Positions 20,175-28,638 of a DNA stretch of 64,000 bases are shown here, in pieces (position 1 is the first letter of the stretch; every line of letters starts with the position of its first letter). Origin of the DNA: Polynucleobacter sp. JS-JIR-II-b4. GTDB taxonomy: Bacteria; Pseudomonadota; Gammaproteobacteria; Burkholderiales; Burkholderiaceae. The position numbers were made by a program, and so were the translations under genes. The stretch covers positions 1,364,001-1,428,000 of the forward strand of contig NZ_CP061306.1 in assembly GCF_018687815.1 (NCBI RefSeq), written 5' to 3'. The notes beneath the pieces are model-generated. The model had not been told where the DNA came from. It was given only the letters and a program-made list of their open reading frames with translations, and ran no database searches.

Positions 20175-20325
20175 GGAATTTTGCGGACGGGGATCTTCGC
20201 GCGCCAAGTAAGCGCTGAGTCTCTTGATACTGCGCCCAACTGACGCCTGAACTCCTGCACGGGAAATTCTGTTCGACCCAGCTAACGGGGAAGTTAGCTA
20301 GGCAATCGATAACAGAAAGTGAATC
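20175..20325 (+). promoter_or_regulatory. Riboswitch expression platform / 5' leader
   Basis: About 150 bases separate the aptamer from the receptor start. It holds a perfect hairpin at 20280-20299 (AGCTAAC, loop GGGGAA, GTTAGCT) whose loop contains the most Shine-Dalgarno-like stretch nearby, and no T-run. The region likely holds the switch that blocks translation or transcription when B12 is bound; the mechanism is not decided from sequence. Confidence 0.5.
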
Positions 20326-22356
20326 ATGAAGCAGCAGTTCATTAAAGCGGTCGCTACATTCTGTGGCGCCATAATCACATTAAGCATTTTTTCAACAGCA
20401 TCAGCTCAGGTTGGCTCAAGCGTTTCAGTGACCAACTCACTTAGCCCAAGCGAACCAGTGATTGTCACTGCCAATCGAGCCCCAACCCTGGGCAATAACG
20501 TTTTGGCAGATTATGACTACATAGGCCCAGAAGAAATTGCTCAAGCTGGCCAATCTTCTTTAACGCAACTTTTGCAGAGACAACGCGGCGTAGAAATCAC
20601 AAGTGGTAATGGAGCGGGCGGAACAGGAGCTAGCGTATTTTTACGCGGCGCATCAAATGGACAAAGCATTGTCTTAATTGACGGCATACGCTCTGACTCA
20701 GGATTTAATGGAGGCCCTACTTGGGAGTCTATCCCCCTGCCATTAATTGATCACATTGAAATTGTCTTCGGTCCACAGAGCAGCCTATATGGATCAGACG
20801 CAATTGGTGGCGTAGTACAGATTTTTACCAAGGATGGTTCTGGACCGCCTAAGGTCAGCGCATCAACGGGTTACGGCACTTATGGAACCAGCGTTAGCGA
20901 GGCTAGTGTTTACGGCGCTACTGAAGGTGAGCAAAAGATTCGCTACTCGCTCGGCGTTAGCCAAACCCTTTCAACCGGATACAACAGCATTGCAAGCAAC
21001 AACCCTTTTGGACTTACTGCAATGAAAACCGGCTACGTACAAAGTGGTGTAACTGGAAAATTATCCCAAGAGTGGTCTAAGGGTCAAGTAATTGGCGCTC
21101 AATTTATGCAGAGTCGCTTAAGCAATCAAGTGCCAGGATTTAATGCGGGTGATTATGCTAACAATCCAAGTTATACCGACTGTTCCTACAATACCGCGGG
21201 CCCTTGTGGTGCCCCAGGGCCTCAGCAAGCGCAAAGCTTTATTAATCAGCTTGGCACCTACAGCCTGTTTTCACAAAATCAAGTGACCGATATTTGGAAA
21301 AGTTTGTTACAAGCATCCCTGTCAAATAACAGTGGACAGAATTTACAAGATGCCACTACTTATAGCCCTGCGTATAACCCAATCACCAAAACCAAGCAAA
21401 ATATTTACACTTGGCAAAACGATATTGCAATCGGCACAGATCTCTTGCAACTCCTGGCTGAGCGCCGCACTCAAAATGTAGACCTCAATCAAATTAACTT
21501 TTTTACAAGCGGCTTGCCAGAAGCATTTAGTCAAAGTAGAAATACCAACTCAGCAGCAGCCTCTTACCAACTAAAGCGAGGCTCCAATCTTGCGAACGTG
21601 TCGCTTAGAAATGACAGCATCACCGGTTACGGCCCCCAAACCACTGGTGGCGCATCATATGGATATTTTTTCACGAAAGAGTGGCGAGCAAATATTAACT
21701 ATGGAACTGGATTTAGAGCGCCATCATTTAATGACCTCTACTATCCTGGCTACGGCAACCCCAATCTTCAGGCCGAAAAAAGTAAAAATACTGAGGTGGG
21801 ATTGCATTACGACACTAATACATATGATGCTCATTTAGTCGGCTACAACAACACCACCACCAACCTGATTCAATTTGCAAACGTGAATTGTCCTGCTTCA
21901 TTAATTTATGGATGCGCCTCTAATGTTGCTGTGGCAAAAATTAGCGGTGTGTCGATTGGGCTAGGCGCACGTCTAGGTAACTTCGCATTAAAAGGCTCTT
22001 TTGATCAGCAAAGTCCAATCAACCAAACCACCGATCAAGTCCTAGCAAAACGTGCCCGAACATTTGGCAATGCTTCCGTTGAATACAATCGCAATCGCGT
22101 TATTGCAGGCTTAGGGGGCACCTTCTCGGGCCAGCGACAAGATATTTCTGGGACAGATGCTAATTCTGGCAATGCTTACAACGGCATCATGGGTGGTTAT
22201 TCCATCCTCAACCTGTATTCGAGCTATGAATTCGAGCCAAATTGGACTGTATTTGCACGCTGGAACAATATGCTCAATAAACAGTATCAATTGACATACG
22301 GGTACAACACGCCAGGATCCAACGTATTTGCCGGCCTGCGTTACGCCATGAAATAA
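20326..22356 (+). CDS. btuB: TonB-dependent cobalamin receptor (BtuB-like)
   Basis: Outer-membrane receptor for vitamin B12 uptake, 676 residues. A signal peptide ends near ASA-QV, then comes a TonB box (EPVIVTANR), the plug domain (LLQRQRGVEITSGNG, FLRGASNGQSIVLIDGIR, YGSDAIGGVVQI) and a 22-strand barrel ending in an aromatic-rich strand (FAGLRYAMK). The length is slightly above E. coli BtuB. The cobalamin riboswitch upstream gives strong support for the substrate. No btuCDF genes are in the window. Confidence 0.93.
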   Translation: MKQQFIKAVATFCGAIITLSIFSTASAQVGSSVSVTNSLSPSEPVIVTANRAPTLGNNVLADYDYIGPEEIAQAGQSSLTQLLQRQRGVEITSGNGAGGTGASVFLRGASNGQSIVLIDGIRSDSGFNGGPTWESIPLPLIDHIEIVFGPQSSLYGSDAIGGVVQIFTKDGSGPPKVSASTGYGTYGTSVSEASVYGATEGEQKIRYSLGVSQTLSTGYNSIASNNPFGLTAMKTGYVQSGVTGKLSQEWSKGQVIGAQFMQSRLSNQVPGFNAGDYANNPSYTDCSYNTAGPCGAPGPQQAQSFINQLGTYSLFSQNQVTDIWKSLLQASLSNNSGQNLQDATTYSPAYNPITKTKQNIYTWQNDIAIGTDLLQLLAERRTQNVDLNQINFFTSGLPEAFSQSRNTNSAAASYQLKRGSNLANVSLRNDSITGYGPQTTGGASYGYFFTKEWRANINYGTGFRAPSFNDLYYPGYGNPNLQAEKSKNTEVGLHYDTNTYDAHLVGYNNTTTNLIQFANVNCPASLIYGCASNVAVAKISGVSIGLGARLGNFALKGSFDQQSPINQTTDQVLAKRARTFGNASVEYNRNRVIAGLGGTFSGQRQDISGTDANSGNAYNGIMGGYSILNLYSSYEFEPNWTVFARWNNMLNKQYQLTYGYNTPGSNVFAGLRYAMK

Positions 22357-22383
22357 GCTCTTTTTTCAGACTACAATGCCAGT

Positions 22384-22671
22384 ATGAGCGAGACCCCCCC
22401 TCTTTCCACTGGCGACCTAGCCTCAGACATGGATGCGCTATGCGCATCCATCAATCGAGTGACTGGAAAAATTCAGGTTATTGCTGAGGCCGTTCAAAAC
22501 TCCAATCAAAATCGAGTGCAACTCGAAAACAAGATTGAAGATGCGCAAAAGCGCATTCAACACATCCTAAGTCGCCTGCCAGAACAAAGCGACGGCCGCC
22601 AACTCAATCTACTGGGCGAAGCTATCCCACCAAATAACCCTGAGGATGACAATGAGCCAACAACGCATTGA
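22384..22671 (+). CDS. Small coiled-coil protein upstream of zapA
   Basis: A 95-residue, mainly helical protein with heptad-like residues from about 15 to 65 (INRVTGKIQVIAEAVQN, LENKIEDAQKRIQHIL) and a polar, acidic tail. I do not recognise the family. It overlaps zapA by 20 bases, so a role with the division ring, like that of the coiled-coil protein ZapB, is a reasonable guess. No ribosome site is seen; a TACAAT at 22372-22377 would place a transcript start at the ATG itself. Confidence 0.65.
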   Translation: MSETPPLSTGDLASDMDALCASINRVTGKIQVIAEAVQNSNQNRVQLENKIEDAQKRIQHILSRLPEQSDGRQLNLLGEAIPPNNPEDDNEPTTH

Positions 22672-23005
22672 GGTAAGTCTCGCCGGTCAGAAAATTACTC
22701 TGGCAACCAGTACTGAGCATGAGCCATTACTCCGTGCAGCATGTGTCTTGGTGGATGAACAAATTCAACTAGCCATCAATGGTGGCAACCGCAGTATTGA
22801 AAGAGCGAGCATGATGGCCGCACTCAAAATTGCTGGTGATCTCATTACTTTACAAAAAAATCCATCGCAACAAAGCACTCCCTCCCATGTGAGCGCTGAT
22901 GAAGTAACTCGTCTTCAAGGTGAGATTCGTGCACTTGAAGATCAAGTAGATGCTTTGATGCAAACCCTTTCCCTGCCTGGTTCGCCAAGGCCAATAGTTC
23001 CTTGA
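22652..23005 (+). CDS. zapA: Cell division protein ZapA
   Basis: Cytoplasmic FtsZ-ring stabiliser, 117 residues. The family pattern is clear: IEVSLAGQKITL, the segment LLRAACVLVDEQIQ, then a long C-terminal helix for dimerisation. The start at 22652 is preferred because GAGGA lies five bases before it; the ATG two codons upstream sits directly on that site. Gene order zapA then 6S RNA is a classical arrangement in proteobacteria and supports the call. Confidence 0.93.
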   Translation: MSQQRIEVSLAGQKITLATSTEHEPLLRAACVLVDEQIQLAINGGNRSIERASMMAALKIAGDLITLQKNPSQQSTPSHVSADEVTRLQGEIRALEDQVDALMQTLSLPGSPRPIVP

Positions 23006-23184
23006 ACCGATGCGCAAGCATCCGGAACGATCTTTACCTTGTGGGCGTGAGCGTTTTGCGAGTTCACAGTGCCAACTTAGACTTGGTTACTCCCTGAGCC
23101 CCTTAATGCACCCGAAGCAGAGTAGCCGTTCCACCTTGAACCTTAGGGTTCAGGATGACGGCCTAGCGGCTAAGGCGGGGAATT
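22995..23184 (+). ncRNA. ssrS: 6S RNA
   Basis: 6S RNA binds the sigma-70 RNA polymerase by mimicking an open promoter. It lies right after zapA as usual. Conserved parts seen: the CACCTTGAACC hairpin with GGGTTCAGG, followed by GGCCTAGCGGC, matching the 3' part of E. coli 6S (CACCTTGAACC... GCCTGCGGC), and the CCCTGAGCC segment. The 5' AGTTCC can pair with the 3' GGAATT, closing the long terminal stem and placing the ends near 22995 and 23184. It slightly overlaps the end of zapA. Ends are approximate. Confidence 0.88.
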
Positions 23185-23185
23185 C

Positions 23186-24004
23186 ATGTTACTAAGCGAT
23201 ATCTTGATGTTGATGTTGTGCGGCGCCATCTCTGGCTACTTGGCTGGACTGCTGGGTATTGGTGGCGGCATGATTCTGGTGCCCTTCATGATCTTGGTTT
23301 TTAACCATCTGGGATTTAGTCAAGAAGTCATCGTGCATATGGCCATTGCAACAGGCATGGCCACCATTCTATTTACCACCACCTCTGCAATTTGGGCACA
23401 TCACAAACATGGCTCTATTGATTGGAAGCTCGTCGCCTCCTTGAGTCCCGGAATGATTTTTGGTGGACTGGTTGGTGGCAGTGAATTGTTTGAGGCGCTC
23501 AAGACCTCATGGCTCTCACTTTTCTTCGCAGTCTTCATTGTTTACACCTCAATCCAAATGCTCCTCAATAAGAAGCCTAAGGCAGGCAGAGACTTGCCTG
23601 GGACGCTTGGATTATTTTCGTTTGGCACCTTTGCTGGAGCCCTTGCAAGCTTAGTAGGCGCAGGTGGGGCATTTATTACTGTGCCATTTATGCTTTGGTG
23701 CAACGTCAAGCCACATACAGCGATGGCCACCTCATCTGGCTTAGGCTTTCCAATTGCTGCAGCGGCGACGATAGGCTATATGTTTGGAAGCTGGGGCAAC
23801 CCCAATCTTCCAGCAGGCTCTTTGGGCTTTGTTTATTTACCGGCGGTTGCGTGCATCGTGACGGTCAGTATCTTTACCGCACCTTTAGGTGCAAAGATGG
23901 CCAGAAAACTCGATATCGCTCAGCTCAAACGAGTTTTTGGCATCATGCTTTTTTTCCTTGCAGCCTTCATGTTTAATGAAAGCCGCAAGGCATTCGGCTT
24001 CTAA
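23186..24004 (+). CDS. TauE/SafE-family membrane permease
   Basis: A 272-residue inner-membrane protein with about eight hydrophobic segments and the duplicated family pattern: AGLLGIGGGMILVP near the N-terminus and ASLVGAGGAFITVPFM in the second half. Members export or import small sulfur or organic anions such as sulfite or sulfoacetate; substrate here is unknown. The ATG starts immediately after the 3' end of 6S RNA, and AAGGCGGGG from that RNA gene is the only ribosome-site-like stretch. Confidence 0.87.
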   Translation: MLLSDILMLMLCGAISGYLAGLLGIGGGMILVPFMILVFNHLGFSQEVIVHMAIATGMATILFTTTSAIWAHHKHGSIDWKLVASLSPGMIFGGLVGGSELFEALKTSWLSLFFAVFIVYTSIQMLLNKKPKAGRDLPGTLGLFSFGTFAGALASLVGAGGAFITVPFMLWCNVKPHTAMATSSGLGFPIAAAATIGYMFGSWGNPNLPAGSLGFVYLPAVACIVTVSIFTAPLGAKMARKLDIAQLKRVFGIMLFFLAAFMFNESRKAFGF

Positions 24005-25528
24005 TTACGCCGTGTACTGCTGACGCAAAATATTCTTTTGCACCTTACCCATAGCGTTACGAGGTAAATCAGCAACAATCTCTACGCGCTTTGGAATCTT
24101 AAAGTTTGCAATTTGTGTTTTCAAAGTAGCAATCATTGCTTCCGCATTGAGTTTTGCGCCAGCCTTAGGCACTACTACTGCCATCACTGCCTCACCAAAA
24201 TCAGGATGCGGAATACCAATCACAGCACTTTCATCAACGCCAACCATATCATCGATAAAACTTTCGATCTCTTTCGGGTAAACGTTGTAGCCACCAGAAA
24301 TAATCAAATCTTTGCTACGACCAACGATACATAAGTAATCATTAGGCGCTTTCCCACCATTAGCATCGCCACCCCAACGACCGACGTCACCAGTTTTAAA
24401 CCAGCCGTCTTTGGTAAATTCTTCGGCAGTCTTCTCAGGCATGCGCCAGTATCCTGCAAACACATTCGGACCCTTCACCTGAATGCTGCCAATTTCATTA
24501 ACCTTGCATGGCTTGTTATCTTCAGTCACTACACGTACCTTAACGCCAGGCAATGGCAGACCAACTGAACCACCTACGCGTTTTCCTTTGTAAGGATTGG
24601 AAACCAACATCACCGTCTCACTCATGCCATAACGCTCAAGAATCGGCTGGCCAATCACTTCTTTGAAAGTGTTAAATGTTTCTGTCAGCAAAGGAGCTGA
24701 ACCAGAAACAAATAAACGCATATTGCTTGCTACTTTTTTAGTAAATCCTTTGTCAGCCAATAGACGTACATAGAATGTCGGCACACCCATCATCACGGTG
24801 GACTGCGGCATGTGCTTAATCAACTGCGCAGTATCTAAACGCGGCAACCAAATCATTTTGCTGCCATTAATCAATGCGCCATGGGCCGCCACAAACAATC
24901 CATGAACGTGGAAGATAGGCAAAGCGTGCAGCAATACATCACCTTTTTTCCAACCCCAGAACTTTTGCAACACTTGTGCATTGCTGCCAAGGTTCTTATG
25001 AGTAAGCATTGCGCCCTTGCTACGGCCTGTTGTACCGGAGGTATACAGAATCGCTGCAAGATCATCATCTTTTGCTGGAACAGTCTTGAATTTGTCGCTC
25101 AGATTTCCTGCGCGCTCCAATAAAGTACCCGTACGATTCTCGTCCAGCGTGAATACATGCTTAGTACCAGCCTTAGAAGCCACCTTGGAAACCCAAGAGA
25201 GATTCTTGCTGCTGCAGACAACTACTGCTGGCTCAGCATTCTCTAGGAAGTACTGGATTTCGGCTGACTGATAAGCGGTATTCAGCGGCAAATACACATA
25301 GCCCGCACGAATGGTTGCTAGATAAAGAAAAAGTGCCTCAGGAGACTTCTCAACCTGTACTGCAACCCTGGCTCCTTTTGGAAGCTTCAGGCTAGCAAGC
25401 AAATTAGCAAGCTTGGCGGTTGCTGACTCAAGGTCACCCCAAGAGTAATAAAGACCGTCGTGCGTCTCGAGAGCACACGCTTTTTTATCTTTTGGAAAAC
25501 CTTTTTCCAAGAGTGAATATAAATTCAT
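24005..25528 (-). CDS. matB: Malonyl-CoA synthetase
   Basis: Acyl-adenylate-forming enzyme that activates malonate to malonyl-CoA with ATP. From the ATG at 25528 (MNLYSLLEKGFP) it is 507 residues, matching rhizobial MatB; an upstream in-frame extension to 25645 is rejected as non-homologous. AMP-binding motifs ILYTSGTTGRSKGAML, ERYGMSE and GWFKTGDVG and the C-terminal lysine region (RNAMGKVQKN) are intact. It ends a minus-strand operon with malonyl-CoA decarboxylase and a TRAP transporter, which strongly supports malonate as substrate. Confidence 0.9.
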   Translation of the reverse strand: MNLYSLLEKGFPKDKKACALETHDGLYYSWGDLESATAKLANLLASLKLPKGARVAVQVEKSPEALFLYLATIRAGYVYLPLNTAYQSAEIQYFLENAEPAVVVCSSKNLSWVSKVASKAGTKHVFTLDENRTGTLLERAGNLSDKFKTVPAKDDDLAAILYTSGTTGRSKGAMLTHKNLGSNAQVLQKFWGWKKGDVLLHALPIFHVHGLFVAAHGALINGSKMIWLPRLDTAQLIKHMPQSTVMMGVPTFYVRLLADKGFTKKVASNMRLFVSGSAPLLTETFNTFKEVIGQPILERYGMSETVMLVSNPYKGKRVGGSVGLPLPGVKVRVVTEDNKPCKVNEIGSIQVKGPNVFAGYWRMPEKTAEEFTKDGWFKTGDVGRWGGDANGGKAPNDYLCIVGRSKDLIISGGYNVYPKEIESFIDDMVGVDESAVIGIPHPDFGEAVMAVVVPKAGAKLNAEAMIATLKTQIANFKIPKRVEIVADLPRNAMGKVQKNILRQQYTA

Positions 25529-25568
25529 GAAATTTCCTATAAGACTATTATTTTTATCAATACTGCAA

Positions 25569-26927
25569 TCAATGTACCTTGGCCACACCCATAACCAAAT
25601 CAGATAATCCGGTAGCAATCTCTGGCACAAAGCAGAGCAACACAACAGAAAGAATCATGATGATCACAAATGGGAATACGCCCCAGATGATTTCATTTAG
25701 AGAAATATCCGGTGCGATGTTTTTGATTACGAAGATATTGAGGCCCACCGGTGGATGTATCAAACCCGTTTCCATCACAATGGTCATTACCACTCCAAAC
25801 CAAACCAAATCAAACCCAGCGGCTCTTAGTGGTGGCAAGAAAATTGGTGCAGTCATCAAAATAATAGAGACCGGCGGCAAGAAGAAGCCCAAGATCACCA
25901 CCAAAATCAAAATAGCAGCCAATAATCCCCAACGTCCAAAGCCAAGGTCAACAATCGCTTGCGCAGCTGACTGGCTGAGATGCAAATGGCTCATCACATT
26001 GGAAAACAATAAAGACATTCCAATAATGAACATCAACATTGTGGATTCTTTAATGGTGGCATTGAGCAATGGCGACAAATCCTTAATGCGCCACATTTTG
26101 TAAATGCCAGCAATTAATGCGAAGGCTAAGATTGCACCAAGGCCCGCAGTTTCAGAAGGTGTTGCATAGCCGCCGTAGAGCGCAACCATCACACCAATCA
26201 ATAAAACCAAGAAAGGCAGCACCCGTGGCAGAGAACTCATCTTCTGCTGCATGGTGTATGTGTGTCGCTCCAATATTGGATGACTAGGAGCGCCAACCTG
26301 AACAGCCGCTAAGGCTAGGTTGTATTCCTTACGGAAGCGATAAACGGTGTAGATTGAGAAGAACAGTACCAGCATCAAGCCAGGGCCAATGCCAGCAAGG
26401 AATAAACGTCCCAATGATTGCTCTGCAGCAACTGAGTACAAAATCATCGTAATGGAAGGTGGCAAGAGAATACCGAGAGTGCCGCCAGCAGCAATAATGC
26501 CCGCTGCCAATCCAGGTGAGTAACCACGCTTACGCATCTCCGGAATGCCTGCGCTGCCAATAGCGGAGCATGTTGCAGGACTGGATCCTGCCATCGCAGC
26601 AAACAGAGCACAAGCTAAAACGTTAGCAACGCCCAATCCACCAGGAACTTTACCAAGCCAAACGTGCAAAGCTTCATACAAATCTTGACCGGCGCGTGAA
26701 CGTCCGATCGCCGCCCCTTTTAAGATAAATAGCGGGATCGAGAGCAAGGTGATGCTGGCCATTTCTTCGTAGACGTTCTGCGTCACTGTATCCAATGAAG
26801 ATACAGGCATGAAGAACACCATAAATACAACGGCTACTGAGCCTAATGCAAAAGAGATAGGCATCCCTGAAAACATTACCAATAAGGTAACTGCTGCAAA
26901 CAATAATCCTAGAGTCATGATTGACAT
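25569..26927 (-). CDS. matM: TRAP transporter large permease (DctM type), probably malonate
   Basis: A 452-residue inner-membrane protein with twelve or more hydrophobic segments, the sodium-coupled channel of a tripartite TRAP uptake system. Family segments GSSPATCSAIGSAGIPEM, GGTLGILLPPSITMILY and ETGLIHPPVGLNIFVI are present. It starts two bases after the small permease gene. A similar order of TRAP genes beside matA and matB is known in rhizobia for malonate import, so malonate is the likely substrate; sequence alone does not prove it. Confidence 0.87.
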   Translation of the reverse strand: MSIMTLGLLFAAVTLLVMFSGMPISFALGSVAVVFMVFFMPVSSLDTVTQNVYEEMASITLLSIPLFILKGAAIGRSRAGQDLYEALHVWLGKVPGGLGVANVLACALFAAMAGSSPATCSAIGSAGIPEMRKRGYSPGLAAGIIAAGGTLGILLPPSITMILYSVAAEQSLGRLFLAGIGPGLMLVLFFSIYTVYRFRKEYNLALAAVQVGAPSHPILERHTYTMQQKMSSLPRVLPFLVLLIGVMVALYGGYATPSETAGLGAILAFALIAGIYKMWRIKDLSPLLNATIKESTMLMFIIGMSLLFSNVMSHLHLSQSAAQAIVDLGFGRWGLLAAILILVVILGFFLPPVSIILMTAPIFLPPLRAAGFDLVWFGVVMTIVMETGLIHPPVGLNIFVIKNIAPDISLNEIIWGVFPFVIIMILSVVLLCFVPEIATGLSDLVMGVAKVH

Positions 26928-26929
26928 GC

Positions 26930-27436
26930 TTATTCCCCTTCGCCTGGATTAACAACATCTCCAAACGCTTGGAGCAAAATCTGAAACGCCAACAAGGTCA
27001 TACCAATAGACATCATGATGTATGGAATCCACAGAGGTGGAGCCCATGAAGATGAAGTCACTTGACCATCTACCCACGCTTCATGAAATAAAGCCCAAGA
27101 CTTCCATGCAAAAAAAGCACAGAAGGCACAAGAGGCGATATCAATAATCAATACTCTGAGACGATTGACTGCTTTTGGCAGCATAGTAGATACAGCCGAA
27201 ATACCCACATGTCCACGAATTTGCTGGACGTAAGCACCACACAAGAATGTGGCACCCACCAGGCAAAATACCGCGGCCTCATCTTGCCAATCAGTCGTTG
27301 CTCCAAAAAATGCCCTTGAAGCAACGCTGTAGCTCAAGATAACTGAAGCAGCCACCAATGCCAATGATCCAAACAACACCATCAGCTTATTAATTCCAGA
27401 CATTAAGCGGTCTGTCGCTTTTAAAAGTTGAGTCAT
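26930..27436 (-). CDS. matQ: TRAP transporter small permease (DctQ type), probably malonate
   Basis: A 168-residue membrane protein with four hydrophobic segments, as expected for DctQ proteins that join the large permease. The segment DWQDEAAVFCLVGATFLCGA resembles the conserved W-x-E-E motif region. It lies between the binding-protein gene (3 bases before) and the large permease gene (2 bases after), so the three subunits are made together. Confidence 0.85.
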   Translation of the reverse strand: MTQLLKATDRLMSGINKLMVLFGSLALVAASVILSYSVASRAFFGATTDWQDEAAVFCLVGATFLCGAYVQQIRGHVGISAVSTMLPKAVNRLRVLIIDIASCAFCAFFAWKSWALFHEAWVDGQVTSSSWAPPLWIPYIMMSIGMTLLAFQILLQAFGDVVNPGEGE

Positions 27437-27439
27437 GAT

Positions 27440-28507
27440 TTAGGTTACTTTTTCTGCTGCTCTTAACAATGATGCGCAGCTTTCATTCTTCTCTGCGTAG
27501 TCTTTCCAGGCGCTATCACGTGCAATAGCTTTCCACTTATCCACAATAGCTGCATCAACGTCAGTGACTTTGCTACCCGCTCTTGCATAAGCTAAGGCCG
27601 CAGTCTTGTCATCATCTTTTGCAGCCTCAAGTCCAAACTTCTCCATCTCGGCGCCAGCTGCCATGAGAGCATCGCGTTGATCTTTTGGCAAAGCATCAAA
27701 AATTTGCTTAGACATCATCAGCGGCTCAAGCATGAACCAATAGGATTTTTGACGTGCACTAGTAAATGCTTTCGCCAACTCTTCGAGCTTGAATGACATA
27801 AAGCTTGTAGAGGATGTGTAAGCAGCATCCATAGCACCAGTTTGCATTGCTGCGTAGATTTCGTTAGAAGGTAATGAGATTACCGAAGCCCCTGCCGCCT
27901 TGAGCATAAGGTCAAATTCACGACTACCGCCACGAATCTTCATCCCCTTAACGTCCTCTGGGAGAACAATTGGCTTGCTTCTACTTGCTACACCACCAGC
28001 TTGCCAAACCCAACTTAAGAGAACAATTCCTTTGTCTTCTAAAATTTTGGTCAGCATCTTACCTACTTCAGCAGTCTTCCATTTAGCAGCCTGCTCGTAA
28101 CTAGTAACCAATGCTGGCATTAAGCCAATGTTCAACTCAGGAACTTCTCCACCAGCATAGGGCATTGGGAATAATGAGATATCTAAAGCACCCTTACGCA
28201 TTGCACTGAACTGCGCATTGGTTTTCATCAATGATGAACCTGGGTATACCTGGAACTTCAAAGCCCCTTTGGTACGTTTTTCAACAGATTCAGCAAATTT
28301 ACGGCAGAGGCGATCACGGAAATCACCTGCCTGAATAGTTCCACCAGGAAACTGATGTGAGATGTTCAAGGTTTTAGTTGCGCCTTGAGCGTTTGATGCA
28401 GGGCTATAGCCTACGATGCCAGCTAGAGGCAACGCTGCAGATCCCGCCAATAATTGGCGACGCAAAGCATTTGGCTTATTAGATCCAGATTTCAATTCAT
28501 TGCTCAT
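27440..28507 (-). CDS. matP: TRAP transporter solute-binding protein (DctP type), probably malonate
   Basis: Periplasmic binding protein of 355 residues. The N-terminus carries a twin-arginine-like signal (LRRQLLAGSAALPLAG) with cleavage near SNA-QG. The DctP pattern is visible: a MRKGALDISLFPMPYAGGEVPEL segment split by the hinge, the conserved arginine in KIRGGSREFD that binds a carboxylate, and YAAMQTGAMDAAY. It is followed closely by both permease genes. The carboxylate-binding arginine and the neighbours suggest malonate. Confidence 0.87.
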   Translation of the reverse strand: MSNELKSGSNKPNALRRQLLAGSAALPLAGIVGYSPASNAQGATKTLNISHQFPGGTIQAGDFRDRLCRKFAESVEKRTKGALKFQVYPGSSLMKTNAQFSAMRKGALDISLFPMPYAGGEVPELNIGLMPALVTSYEQAAKWKTAEVGKMLTKILEDKGIVLLSWVWQAGGVASRSKPIVLPEDVKGMKIRGGSREFDLMLKAAGASVISLPSNEIYAAMQTGAMDAAYTSSTSFMSFKLEELAKAFTSARQKSYWFMLEPLMMSKQIFDALPKDQRDALMAAGAEMEKFGLEAAKDDDKTAALAYARAGSKVTDVDAAIVDKWKAIARDSAWKDYAEKNESCASLLRAAEKVT

Positions 28508-28638
28508 ATTGTTCTCCTAGTAGTGTTTTATAGACTGCATAATACGGTCAGATCTTAGTGTCTGCTTCCTTGCCACATACTCTAAAGCGAATAATCTCTG
28601 AATTCTGCTTTTAGAGCCTCTCCTCCAAAAATATATTT

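Noticed and set aside
23010..23195. 61-codon frame across the 6S RNA region
   Set aside because: The region matches conserved 6S RNA segments, and the frame runs into the permease start without any protein similarity.
25529..25645. N-terminal extension of matB by 39 codons
   Set aside because: The extension overlaps the TRAP permease end and is not part of the family; the ATG at 25528 gives the normal length.
25579..26103. 174-codon plus-strand frame opposite the TRAP large permease
   Set aside because: Low-complexity shadow of a hydrophobic gene on the other strand; no ribosome site or family resemblance.
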